A DNA stretch of 20,649 nucleotides from Tannockella sp964369175. Lineage in GTDB: Bacteria; Bacillota_I; Bacilli_A; Erysipelotrichales; Coprobacillaceae. Below the pieces are notes generated by a model, which was not told the DNA's origin, searched no databases, and worked only from the letters and a program-made list of their open reading frames with translations. The DNA is taken from positions 1-20,649 of the forward strand of contig CAYJEM010000036.1 in NCBI GenBank assembly GCA_964369175.1, read 5' to 3'. Positions 1-7,776 of this stretch are shown piece by piece (positions within the stretch are counted from its first letter, which is position 1; each line of letters begins with the position of its first letter). A program made the position numbers and the translations under genes.

Positions 1-474
1 GTTATTGTAAAAGATACGATAGACAGTACTTTTAGAAACACCATACATGCGAGCAGCAACAGCCATAGCAGTATTTTCACGTAAAGATAAAATGATTTGT
101 TGAGCTAAAGTTGTTGTAATCTTAGTATCATAAAAACGAAAAGGGATAGAATCTTTAAATGTTTTGTTACAAGCAAGACAGGTATACCTACGATAAGTTA
201 CTTCAAGAACAGTCTTAGTAAAACCAAGTGAAGTATGACGCAAATAAATAGTACGAACACCTTTCGATTTAAATTCATTAGTACAACCACAATGTGGGCA
301 GCATGAATGTTTTTGAAAAGAAACAAGATTAATGAATTGTGTAGAAGTACTGTTAGTATGTTTTACGATACGTACAGATGACCCAGAAGGATAAGGAATA
401 GGTAAAAAATCACCTTCCTTAGAATTAAGTTGTAGAACTTTTAATAAATCATTGTTATAATAAGTGACAGACAT
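1..474 (-). CDS. ISL3-family-like transposase, N-terminal 158 residues (runs off the window)
   Basis: The reading frame begins at ATG 474 (minus strand), preceded by a good ribosome site (AAAGGAGT) about 8 nt upstream, and stays open for 158 codons to the window edge. The N-terminal half has a zinc-ribbon: C59-x2-C62 (in SCCPHCGC) paired with C99-x2-C102 (in CLACNKTF), followed by a helix-turn-helix around residues 138-156 (AVAARMYGVSKSTVYRIF). This zinc finger plus HTH order, with a short basic 'TYRRYTC' strand before the second cysteine pair, is typical of ISL3-family transposases, which are usually about 400 residues; the DDE catalytic domain would lie beyond the left edge. Product: cut-and-paste transposase acting on its own IS ends. 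I cannot tell whether the full gene is intact. Confidence 0.72.
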   Translation of the reverse strand, partial: MSVTYYNNDLLKVLQLNSKEGDFLPIPYPSGSSVRIVKHTNSTSTQFINLVSFQKHSCCPHCGCTNEFKSKGVRTIYLRHTSLGFTKTVLEVTYRRYTCLACNKTFKDSIPFRFYDTKITTTLAQQIILSLRENTAMAVAARMYGVSKSTVYRIFYNN

Positions 475-600
475 AGAATATATAACTCCTTTCGTTTTTG
501 ATTAAGCACTTAAATTGTAAAACGAGTTATAAGCTATGTCTATTTTTATTGTAAAGAAAAACTGGAAGACTTATTTGTCCCCCAGTAAAAGTATAGAGCC
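1..600 (-). mobile_element. ISL3-family-like insertion sequence, one end (partial)
   Basis: This is the 5' portion of an insertion sequence: a transposase reading toward the left edge plus about 126 nt of non-coding end. The probable outer boundary is at 600, where the minus strand begins GGCTCTATACTTTTACTGGG, which resembles the GG(C/G)TCT termini of ISL3 elements. The other end and the target duplication lie outside the window, so the inverted repeat cannot be paired. Family assignment rests on the transposase; the exact boundary is inferred. Confidence 0.6.
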
Positions 601-628
601 AGAATCTATACTATAGATTCTTTTTTTA
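601..628 (+). terminator. Hairpin with T-run beside the IS end
   Basis: Perfect 10-bp inverted repeat AGAATCTATA-C-TATAGATTCT at 601-621 followed by a run of T to 627. In RNA the real loop would be about 5 nt. It has the form of an intrinsic terminator reading rightward, probably belonging to whatever gene lay left of the insertion before the IS arrived. The stem is AT-rich, so strength is uncertain. It begins exactly where the IS seems to end. Confidence 0.5.
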
Positions 629-836
629 CTGAACACGAAATACGAGATTAAGTAATACATATAGATAATAGAGAAAATGTTGTCGATATTGAAATAACTG
701 TAAAATATGTTATAAAAAGCTCATATAAAAAGTTGTAATTCAATACCTATATTTTGTTATTTGTCGAAAAATAAAGGGTATAGAATTATGATAATAGCGT
801 AAAATATACAATAATGAGAGGAAGTGGTTTAGAAAT
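629..836. other. Intergenic stretch, no gene recognised
   Basis: AT-rich sequence between the terminator-like hairpin and the tatD promoter. A short open stretch without a start (about 649-738, plus strand) is too small to call a gene; it might be a coding remnant. I see no RNA gene or convincing regulatory element here. Confidence 0.5.
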
Positions 837-865
837 TTGACAAAAAAAAATCAATGTGTTAGTAT
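837..865 (+). promoter_or_regulatory. Probable sigma-A promoter of tatD
   Basis: -35 TTGACA (837-842), 17-bp spacer that starts with an A-tract, and -10 TAGTAT (860-865) preceded by the extended element TG (857-858). The expected start of transcription near 872 gives a very short leader that still contains the AGGGTG ribosome site. This placement also argues against the GTG at 856 as a start codon. Confidence 0.55.
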
Positions 866-882
866 GGCGAAGGGTGAAAATT

Positions 883-1641
883 ATGTACTTTGACACACAT
901 GTTCACATAAATAGTGGTGAACTTTATGAAAATAATGAAGCAGTAATACAAGAAGCAATTAATAATGGTGTAGAATACATGGTAGTTGTAGGATACGATT
1001 TGGAGTCATCTAAAGTAGCTATTGAACTTGCAAAACAATATCCATCAATATATGCAGCAGTAGGTATTGGTCCTAATGATTGCAAAAATACAACAGTAGA
1101 AGATATTGCTCTCATTGAAGAGTATATAAAGGAACCATGTGTTGTAGCAATAGGAGAAGTTGGATTAGATTATTACTGGGATGAAGTAGAAAAAGATCAA
1201 CAAATGAAAGTTTTTCAACAATTTATAGATTTAGCAAAAAAATATGATAAGCCATTAGTAGTGCATTGTCGAGATGCTTATGAGGACACTTATCAAATGC
1301 TAAAACAAGGTAGGCATCATGGTGTAATGCATTGTTTTAGTGGGTCACCAGAGATGGCAAAAAGATTTGTAGATATTAATTTTTTAATATCTTTAGCTGG
1401 TCCAGTAACATTTAAGAATGCCAAAGTTCCAAAAAGTGTGGCTAAGCAAATCGATTTAGAGTATTTATTAATAGAAACTGACTGTCCTTATTTAACACCG
1501 CATCCATTTAGAGGAAAGGTTAATAAACCAGCAAATGTGATATATATTGCCCAGGAAATAGCAAAACTCAAAAATGAGGAAATAGAAACTGTTGCAAAAA
1601 TAACAACATTTAATGCTAAAAGAATATTTGGTATTAAATAG
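883..1641 (+). CDS. tatD: TatD-family metal-dependent DNase/hydrolase
   Basis: Encodes a 252-residue TIM-barrel hydrolase, the usual size of the TatD family (3'-5' exonuclease and quality-control nuclease, cytoplasmic). Metal-site motifs are all present: DTHVH (H6, H8), AIGEVGLDY (E92), VVHCRD (H128), MHCFSG (H150) and LIETDCPYL (D200), then the family tail PYLTPHPFRGKVNKP. I chose ATG 883 because AGGGTG lies at a suitable distance and residues 1-8 match the family start; GTG 856 and GTG 874 fall in or next to the promoter. The normally GxHPH-like segment reads GIGPND here, a modest departure away from the metal ligands. It is followed after 11 nt by the YabE-like gene, as in many Bacillota. 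YcfH-type paralogues cannot be separated by sequence alone. Confidence 0.9.
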   Translation: MYFDTHVHINSGELYENNEAVIQEAINNGVEYMVVVGYDLESSKVAIELAKQYPSIYAAVGIGPNDCKNTTVEDIALIEEYIKEPCVVAIGEVGLDYYWDEVEKDQQMKVFQQFIDLAKKYDKPLVVHCRDAYEDTYQMLKQGRHHGVMHCFSGSPEMAKRFVDINFLISLAGPVTFKNAKVPKSVAKQIDLEYLLIETDCPYLTPHPFRGKVNKPANVIYIAQEIAKLKNEEIETVAKITTFNAKRIFGIK

Positions 1642-1652
1642 GAGGAAAATTA

Positions 1653-2591
1653 ATGAATAAAATTAAAGAAACAATTACAAAAGGTGATTCTAGAAGCTTT
1701 GGTATAGTAATTGTGATTGTAGCATACGTAATAATTATGATGACAATGATAACATCTGGTGCTACAAACCAAATCCAAGGGTATATCCAAACAGTACCGA
1801 TTAAAGTACAAGATGGATTACAGGAACCTGAGGAATATTTAGTAAAACAAGATACAGTAAATAATGTATTAGATGAAATTAGTCTAACATTATCAAATAA
1901 AGATACAATTAATAAAGGGTTAGACGAAACGATAAATAAAGATGATGTCCTACAAATTACAAGAGTTAGTAATGATACAATAGTTGAAACAAATATTGTT
2001 GCATCCAATACAGTAACAAGATATGATGGTTTACACTTATTTACAACAGAAGTAACTCAACAAGGTAATGAAGGAAAAGTAGAAAACACGTACAATGTGA
2101 CTTATGAAAATGGACTAGAAGCAGCCAAAGAGTTGATAAGTTCAAATGTCATAGAAACAGCACAAGACACTATTACTAGTGTTGGGGCAGTCCAACCGGG
2201 GGCATACTTTACGGGAAAACTAACAACTTATGGTGGTGATTGTAATGGCTGTTATGGTTACGCAGCAAGTGGAGTACCATTAAGTCCTACAACAGGAGTA
2301 AATAATTCAAACACAGGAAAGTTAAGTTATAATGGTGGATCATATTATGCATTAGCAGCAGATCCATCGATACCGTTTGGTACGATAATTGAAATTAGAA
2401 ATCATAATTTATCAATTGAATCTGTTGCTTATGGCATTGTGGTTGATCGTGGTGGAGTTATAAAAGGAAATAAGATTGATATATTTAAAGGAAGTGAAAA
2501 AGGAGGAACTACTTATATTAGTGGTGGAACATCAAATAATACACAATTTAAAATTATATCGGTCGGTTCAGGAAGAAATTTTTGGAGATAA
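1653..2591 (+). CDS. YabE-like cell-wall protein with G5 and 3D domains
   Basis: A 312-residue envelope protein, second gene of the tatD operon, with AGGAGG just before ATG 1653. A hydrophobic segment at residues 17-35 acts as a signal anchor. Residues about 48-105 resemble DUF348 (ubiquitin-like segment: TVNNVLDEISLTLSNKDTI), 107-170 a G5 domain (VTRYDGLHLFTTEV), and 185-310 the 3D domain, a double-psi barrel related to resuscitation-promoting and lytic transglycosylase proteins. The three aspartates that name the domain are D237 (AADPSIPFGT), D265 (VVDRGG) and D276 (KIDIF), and a Cys pair (DCNGC, 197-200) sits where such proteins often have Cys. Likely role: peptidoglycan binding or cleavage at the cell surface. 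The usual downstream partners rnmV and ksgA are absent. Domain calls are good; the enzymatic activity is inferred from the family. Confidence 0.85.
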   Translation: MNKIKETITKGDSRSFGIVIVIVAYVIIMMTMITSGATNQIQGYIQTVPIKVQDGLQEPEEYLVKQDTVNNVLDEISLTLSNKDTINKGLDETINKDDVLQITRVSNDTIVETNIVASNTVTRYDGLHLFTTEVTQQGNEGKVENTYNVTYENGLEAAKELISSNVIETAQDTITSVGAVQPGAYFTGKLTTYGGDCNGCYGYAASGVPLSPTTGVNNSNTGKLSYNGGSYYALAADPSIPFGTIIEIRNHNLSIESVAYGIVVDRGGVIKGNKIDIFKGSEKGGTTYISGGTSNNTQFKIISVGSGRNFWR

Positions 2592-2604
2592 TTAAATATT
2601 AATT

Positions 2605-2638
2605 AAACTTTTATTGTTTTTTCAGTAAAAGTTTTTTT
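2605..2638 (+). terminator. Strong intrinsic terminator of the tatD operon
   Basis: Stem AAACTTTTATTG / CAGTAAAAGTTT (12 bp, one G-U pair) with a 6-nt T loop and a following T-run. It lies 13 nt after the stop of the 3D-domain gene. Confidence 0.8.
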
Positions 2639-2667
2639 GTGTAAAGAAAAGCGAGATGTGAGACGTA

Positions 2668-2936
2668 ATGGAAGTTTGTAGTAGGAATTATTGTTTTAGC
2701 ATTGGTAATACAAATTTTTATGGGAGTACTAATGAATGTTAGTGCATTACAAAAGAGTGCACTAAACCATATAGAATCTGTAACTATTAATAAGCATAGA
2801 TGTAACCAAGGTGTGGGAAGGGATACAACTGTAGATAATGCAATACATAACAATTATTGGTATAGCTTATTATTCTCGTGTTCAGGAATCATATATTCTA
2901 ATAGAAGGAAATAGAATAAGTTACAATATAGAATAA
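2668..2936 (+). pseudogene. Decayed small membrane-protein gene (putative)
   Basis: No intact gene is present, but two frames join into one plausible small protein. The first part (frame of 2669) reads KFVVGIIVLALVIQIFMG, a membrane helix, then MNVSALQKSALNHIESVT. After about 2790 the good reading continues in the next frame (LISIDVTKVWEGIQL), is stopped by TAG at 2832-2834, and resumes as IMQYITIIGIAYYSRVQE to the TAA at 2934-2936. The ATG at 2668 is one base out of frame with the helix (ATGGAAG; removing a G gives MKFVVG). Three lesions would be needed to restore about 88 residues. There is no good ribosome site. I recognise no family. It could also be chance reading in non-coding DNA. Confidence 0.35.
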
Positions 2937-3153
2937 ATTTCTGTGTTGTTTTTTTGTAAGAGAAAAATAGTGTTTTTGATGAAAATATTAGCGATTATGT
3001 AAATATATGTAAAAATAATTAAATAAATCGAACTATTTTAGTGTTCCTACTGTCTATATATATGAAGTAGTTCGTAGGTAAAGCAAGTAAAATATTAACG
3101 TAATTTATATATTTGTATTTGTGTGTGAAATTTATGTTGTAAAGGGGAAAAAA
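2937..3153. other. Long leader/intergenic region before the surface-protein gene
   Basis: About 217 nt without a gene. It holds the inverted-repeat element at 3029-3078 and AT-rich sequence; I could not pick out a convincing -35/-10 pair for the downstream gene. The ribosome site AAAGGGG lies just before ATG 3154. Confidence 0.5.
3029..3078 (+). promoter_or_regulatory. Dyad/possible pseudoknot upstream of the surface-protein gene
   Basis: CGAACTA (3029-3035) is inverted as TAGTTCG (3068-3074), and CCTAC (3046-3050) is inverted as GTAGG (3074-3078). The two pairings interleave, the geometry of an H-type pseudoknot, with the second stem 4-5 bp long. It could be a regulatory RNA fold, an operator, or chance. 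It matches no riboswitch I know. Confidence 0.3.
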
Positions 3154-6100
3154 ATGAAAAAGAATTGTAAGAAAATGTTTATAACAACATTAACATTATT
3201 ATTATGTTTGCAAGTAGTGCCAAATACTACATTTAGTGCAATTGAAACAAATGAGGAAAACAATATATCAGAAGATATAACGGTTGAAACAGAAGTGGTG
3301 ACAGAAGATACAGCTGATGCAACAAGCCAGCCAATACAAGCTAATGATGCAAAAGCAGTAGCAGAGGTTCAATCAATAAATCAAGAATTCCATAAACCAG
3401 AAGTTGATGTACAAAATAAGATGGTATATGCAAACGGTACACCAATTGTTATTGAAAGAGTAACTGGTGGTACACAAATCTCATATATTGATGCAGATGG
3501 AAATGCTGCATTAGTAGATTTTGGAATTGCTCCAGAAGTCAAAGAGAAAGCAAATTTAGAAAATTATACAATCTTTGGTGGAAGTAGAAATGGGGAAGTA
3601 GAAAGTACTAGCATAACGCATAAAAGTGGGGATGTAGATGCTATTTATGGTGGAGGATATGCTGCCGATGGTGAAGTTTCAACAGTAACAGGAGATGTAA
3701 CTATTACATTATTAGAAAATGCTCAAGTTAATGTTGTATACGGTGGAGGTTTTGCAAGAAGTGTAGCAGAAGTAGAAGCCCAAAGTTCAAAAGCTGTTGT
3801 TTTAGGTAAAGCAACTATTACGGCATCTAAAAATACAGAAGTTCATTCAATTTATGGTGGAGGATATGCACTTGCAAAAACAGCTCCAGCGACGACTACA
3901 GTTAGAGAAACAAGTGTATCCGTATTAGGAAATCATTCATTTGTAAGAATTTTTGGTGGAGGTAAAGCGAGTGGTAAATTCCAAAATCAAGCATTATCAC
4001 TTATAACTGGAAACACATATGTAAGTGTAACAGGTAATGTTCAACCTGTTGGTGAATTTGATTCAGACGAGAGATCAGTCTTTGGTGGAGGATATGCAAT
4101 TAGTGGTTATTCAAAAGCAGATGTAAATGGAAACACTGTGGTAAATGTTGATTTAAAATCAAATGATGCAGGACTTTCAGCTATTTATGGTGGAGGATAT
4201 GCAGGTCATGACCAAGGAAAAGAAGAAATTACTACAGAGCCTATGTATGTAAGTGAAGTGGCTGAAATTAGTGAAACTGCAGTTGAGGAAACTGAAAAAA
4301 GTGTAATAGCTGATGTACATGGTTCGACACAAGTGAACTTTAATGGAGGATATGCTCAAATCGTTAGTGGTGGAGGATATGCAATTGATTTATATCGTCA
4401 AGCTAGCGTAATGGTAGCAACAACTGTAAATGTAAAGAATGCTATTGCTGATTATATTTATGGTGGAGGTGTTAGTACCGGACCTTATGTAACTAATAAT
4501 AAATACGAAATGCGTGCAAGTACTAATGTAGGGACACCTGGAAATACAGGTGTAGCGACAACTGTAAATGTAACAAAAGATACCCAAGCATTTAGTATTG
4601 CTGGTGGAGGATATGCAGATAATACATCAAATATTATTTATGGAGATACAAGTGTAAACGTTAATACAAATTCTAATGAATTGATAAAAAATATATACGG
4701 TGGAGGAATAATAAGTATAAGTTATGCTGAAGCCAACATCATAGGTAATACAAACGTAAATGTAAACAGCAATACAAGCCAATTCAAAAATGTTTATGGT
4801 GGTGGTGGTATTTATGAGGCAATTGTTATCTATGGGAACTTAGAAGAAACAGAAGATAAATTAATTATTACTGATGAATATGCTGAAGCAGCAACAAAAG
4901 TCACAAAATCAACAAATGTAACAGTAGATGCTAATATTGAAAACGTCTATGGTGGAGCCGAGGTTGGAAGTGTTGAAGAAAACACAAATGTAACAATTAA
5001 CGGTGGTACATATAATGCTGTATACGGAAGTGGTAAAGGTACGGCTTTAGTGAGACAAGAAAGAAGTCTATATAAAGAAGCTGAATATAGACCATATGTT
5101 TTTGTTATTTCAGGTTATACAGCTGGAAATACAAATGTAACTGTAAATAGCGGAATCATCACAGATATTTATGGCGGTGGTGGAACAGATATATCTGGTA
5201 AAAGTGGACATGAGTACACACGTGACTACGTAGGGTATAGTATCGAACCAGGGGCAGTGGACTATGAAAAAGATAATCTTAAACTTGAAATAACACCAAC
5301 AAGTGGCGGAAACACAAATGTAACATTAAACGGTGGAGATATTGAATATGTATTTGGTGGAGCATTATATGGAGTAATTAGCCAAAATACAAATATTATT
5401 ATTGATGGTGCAAATATTGCGACAGTATTTGGTGGTGGTAATATTTCATCAACAGTAGAGAAAAATACTAATATTACAATGTATTCAGGTAAAGTAGCTG
5501 CAAGAAAAAATAATAATGAACGTATTATATCAGGAATCTACGGTGGTGGAATATCAGCAAAAGTAGGTTATCAAATTGATGAAACAGAGCAATACTTTGA
5601 AGATACATTTGAAAGTATGAAACCAATTCCTCATGATGGGTTTGGTCATGCAACGATTAAAGTATTTGGAGGTAGTGTGGCAACTGCATCAACAGAAAAT
5701 TATGCATCATTTATCGTTGGTAGTGGGGTTTTTGACGCAAGTTTATTTGGTGGACCTGAGTTAGGAAATATAAATGAGTATTCTGCTACTACATATATGG
5801 AAGCTACGCCAGAAGTGCAAATAACTCCTCAAGACTATATTGATATAGTATCACCGTTAAACAATGGTAATGTCTTTATCTTTGTAGATGATGATGTAAC
5901 CTTCGAAGGTAATGCATATAAAACATTTATAAGTGATGAAATTGTTCAAGATACTAGTGGAGAAACTGTATTAACACTTGAACTTAAATTTGTAAAAGGC
6001 GATGCAACATTTGTTATTGATCAACCAATGCAAACAATCAATACATATAGAATAAATGGAATAGGTGAATCTATTATTTCTATGGAAAAATATCAAAATT

Positions 6101-7524
6101 ACGTAAATTCAACAAATAATTTTAGAGGTAAATCAAATGAAACAGGAACAGGTTTTGATTATAACGGAGAAGAATTAAATATTTTACGCCAAGAGCAACG
6201 TGGAACAAATGCAATTTTAACAACTGATGGAATGGCTACTCTTGAACAGGCAGGAGAAAACAATCTTGCTTGGATTATGCCACATTGGAGTATTAAAGGA
6301 GATGTAGCACTTCCGGATGATGTAACAAATGAAATAAAAATTATTGAAAAACAAGAATTATATATTCCAATAGAAGCAAACTTAACAATACCTGGTATTT
6401 CAAACCTTAATAACGAAGGGTATATTGTAACTGCAAAAGGAAATCTAGGTAGAGGAATTGAAAACGAAGGTTTTGTAAATTCAACAACATCAAATGATAA
6501 AGCAAGAATTTATCGTGGAGATGCAACAAATTCATTAGCTATAACACCGATAAATTCCACATATGCATTAAATGTGAGTGCAACGCCATTAAATGCATCT
6601 CCATCGCCAACTTATCAATTCTTGTTAAGTGGTGAAAAGATAGCATATAGTAATTATACATGGACTATCAACGGTCAAGTTATATCTGAAACAGTATCAG
6701 AGGTAACACCGGCAACAGATAAAGTGGGAACATGTATCTATACAGCAACAACACCATTTGATGTAAAATTTGAATCAGTACCAACAGCAACAGGTTTAGT
6801 ACAAGACGGTAGCGCCACGTCAATTGCAATGGTTAATGTTGTTGATGATATATTAGTAGATGAAGATGAAGATAAAGATCCAACAACACCAGGGGATGGA
6901 ATACCAGACATATATCAAACAGAAGTAATTTATAAAGTTGTAAAGGGTACATGGAATGATACAACTAATGTAGATATTAAAGAAGTAATTACATTTAAAG
7001 TGGATGGGTTGCCTTCAAACGCTCCAGAAGCATTAGCAGATTTACAAAAAATTCCTGCTGGTATGCTTGCAAATGTAGGATATGGTTCTGGAAGTTGGGA
7101 TACAACACCGCCATTAACTATGACATATACAAAAGATGTATTTACGTACACATATACATTTATACTAAATAAATATACTGTAACGTATCCAGGAGTACCA
7201 ACAACACCAGGTGAATCTTTACCAGAAGATTCATTTGAAGTTGATCATGGAGATAAAGTAATTGTTGATAATAATGATGGAACCCCACCAACAGAATTGA
7301 CAATTGAAAAAGATACAGTATTAGATGAACCAACTAGAGATGGATATACTTTTGAGGGATATGAATTTGATGAAACAACAAATACACTATCAGCAACATG
7401 GTCTAAAAACAACAGTGTCCCAGGAACTGGAGATAATACGCCAATTGCATTATCAATAGCTATGATCGGAATTTCATTAATTGGTGTATCAATAGTAACA
7501 AAAAAAAGAAAACAGAAAGTATAA
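3154..7524 (+). CDS. Giant wall-anchored surface protein with YGGG beta-solenoid-like repeats
   Basis: A 1456-residue secreted protein, probably an adhesin. ATG 3154 is chosen over GTG 3121 because AAAGGGG precedes it and the signal peptide (MKKNCKKMFITTLTLLLCLQ) starts there. After an acidic linker, residues about 140-866 carry some 20 irregular repeats, each with strands like NTNVTVNSG followed by a turn IYGGG or VFGGG; loops vary from about 15 to over 50 residues, as in parallel beta-solenoids. Residues about 900-1210 are mixed beta/Ig-like; about 1250-1350 is a 'VVKGTW...GSWDTTPP' module and about 1350-1415 resembles the Listeria-Bacteroides (InlB B-type) repeat (EPTRDGYTFEGYEF). The C-terminus is a sorting signal: VPGTGDN (1422-1428), a membrane helix and a KKRKQK tail. 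No enzymatic motif is seen. Monocistronic, between two terminators. The adhesin function is inferred from architecture only. Confidence 0.85.
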   Translation: MKKNCKKMFITTLTLLLCLQVVPNTTFSAIETNEENNISEDITVETEVVTEDTADATSQPIQANDAKAVAEVQSINQEFHKPEVDVQNKMVYANGTPIVIERVTGGTQISYIDADGNAALVDFGIAPEVKEKANLENYTIFGGSRNGEVESTSITHKSGDVDAIYGGGYAADGEVSTVTGDVTITLLENAQVNVVYGGGFARSVAEVEAQSSKAVVLGKATITASKNTEVHSIYGGGYALAKTAPATTTVRETSVSVLGNHSFVRIFGGGKASGKFQNQALSLITGNTYVSVTGNVQPVGEFDSDERSVFGGGYAISGYSKADVNGNTVVNVDLKSNDAGLSAIYGGGYAGHDQGKEEITTEPMYVSEVAEISETAVEETEKSVIADVHGSTQVNFNGGYAQIVSGGGYAIDLYRQASVMVATTVNVKNAIADYIYGGGVSTGPYVTNNKYEMRASTNVGTPGNTGVATTVNVTKDTQAFSIAGGGYADNTSNIIYGDTSVNVNTNSNELIKNIYGGGIISISYAEANIIGNTNVNVNSNTSQFKNVYGGGGIYEAIVIYGNLEETEDKLIITDEYAEAATKVTKSTNVTVDANIENVYGGAEVGSVEENTNVTINGGTYNAVYGSGKGTALVRQERSLYKEAEYRPYVFVISGYTAGNTNVTVNSGIITDIYGGGGTDISGKSGHEYTRDYVGYSIEPGAVDYEKDNLKLEITPTSGGNTNVTLNGGDIEYVFGGALYGVISQNTNIIIDGANIATVFGGGNISSTVEKNTNITMYSGKVAARKNNNERIISGIYGGGISAKVGYQIDETEQYFEDTFESMKPIPHDGFGHATIKVFGGSVATASTENYASFIVGSGVFDASLFGGPELGNINEYSATTYMEATPEVQITPQDYIDIVSPLNNGNVFIFVDDDVTFEGNAYKTFISDEIVQDTSGETVLTLELKFVKGDATFVIDQPMQTINTYRINGIGESIISMEKYQNYVNSTNNFRGKSNETGTGFDYNGEELNILRQEQRGTNAILTTDGMATLEQAGENNLAWIMPHWSIKGDVALPDDVTNEIKIIEKQELYIPIEANLTIPGISNLNNEGYIVTAKGNLGRGIENEGFVNSTTSNDKARIYRGDATNSLAITPINSTYALNVSATPLNASPSPTYQFLLSGEKIAYSNYTWTINGQVISETVSEVTPATDKVGTCIYTATTPFDVKFESVPTATGLVQDGSATSIAMVNVVDDILVDEDEDKDPTTPGDGIPDIYQTEVIYKVVKGTWNDTTNVDIKEVITFKVDGLPSNAPEALADLQKIPAGMLANVGYGSGSWDTTPPLTMTYTKDVFTYTYTFILNKYTVTYPGVPTTPGESLPEDSFEVDHGDKVIVDNNDGTPPTELTIEKDTVLDEPTRDGYTFEGYEFDETTNTLSATWSKNNSVPGTGDNTPIALSIAMIGISLIGVSIVTKKRKQKV
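3571..5760 (+). repeat. YGGG-turn repeat array inside the surface-protein gene
   Basis: The coding repeats are visible at DNA level. The 14-mer GGTGGAGGATATGC recurs at 3649, 3856, 4084, 4189, 4369 and 4603, always in the same reading frame, with close variants (GGTGGAGGT, GGTGGAGGA, GGTGGTGG) between and after. A second motif, AATACAAATGTAAC or close variants, marks the preceding strand in the later repeats. Spacing is irregular, roughly 80-180 nt. Confidence 0.75.
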
Positions 7525-7560
7525 TGCATAAAAACTAGAGTAAACAAATAATCAACTCAT

Positions 7561-7609
7561 AAGGATTGATTTCTGTAATCTGATACAGAAATTAATCCTT
7601 TTAATTTGT
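7561..7609 (+). terminator. Strong intrinsic terminator of the surface-protein gene
   Basis: A 17-bp stem AAGGATTGATTTCTGTA / TACAGAAATTAATCCTT (one G-U pair) with a 6-nt loop, followed by TTAATTT. It lies 36 nt after the stop codon. Confidence 0.85.
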
Positions 7610-7691
7610 ATTGCTAGTAAAAACATTTGAAACTACTTTTAAAAGTTTATAAACTACAAAAAAACGTAAAACAAAAATTAAGTAATCTTTA

Positions 7692-7705
7692 ACCACCACC
7701 ACCAC
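7692..7705. repeat. Short ACC trinucleotide run
   Basis: Four and two-thirds copies of ACC in an otherwise AT-rich intergenic region about 20 nt upstream of the mnmG -35 element. No function can be assigned. Confidence 0.4.
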
Positions 7706-7722
7706 TTTCAGTACTGTTTTTG

Positions 7723-7750
7723 TTTACAAAGTAAATATTTATAGTAAAAT
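7723..7750 (+). promoter_or_regulatory. Probable sigma-A promoter of the mnmG-rsmG-noc operon
   Basis: -35 TTTACA (7723-7728), 16-bp AT-rich spacer, -10 TAAAAT (7745-7750). The predicted leader of about 20 nt contains AAAGGAGG before ATG 7777. Confidence 0.5.
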
Positions 7751-7776
7751 ATATAGAGGATAAAGGAGGATTCAAT

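Noticed and set aside
70..90. parS-like core TTTCACGT inside the transposase gene
   Set aside because: Only the central eight bases fit TGTTTCACGTGAAACA; the right arm is wrong (AAAGAT) and it lies in a mobile element. No convincing parS or Noc site (ATTTCCCGGGAAAT) was found in the window by eye.
649..738. Short open stretch (VIHIDNRENVVDIEITVKY...) upstream of tatD
   Set aside because: No start codon, no ribosome site, fewer than 30 codons; it may be a coding remnant but cannot be supported.
3571..5760. Repeats in the surface-protein gene as a CRISPR or minisatellite array
   Set aside because: The repeats are irregular in spacing, always in frame and translate into a continuous protein; there are no unique spacers of constant length.
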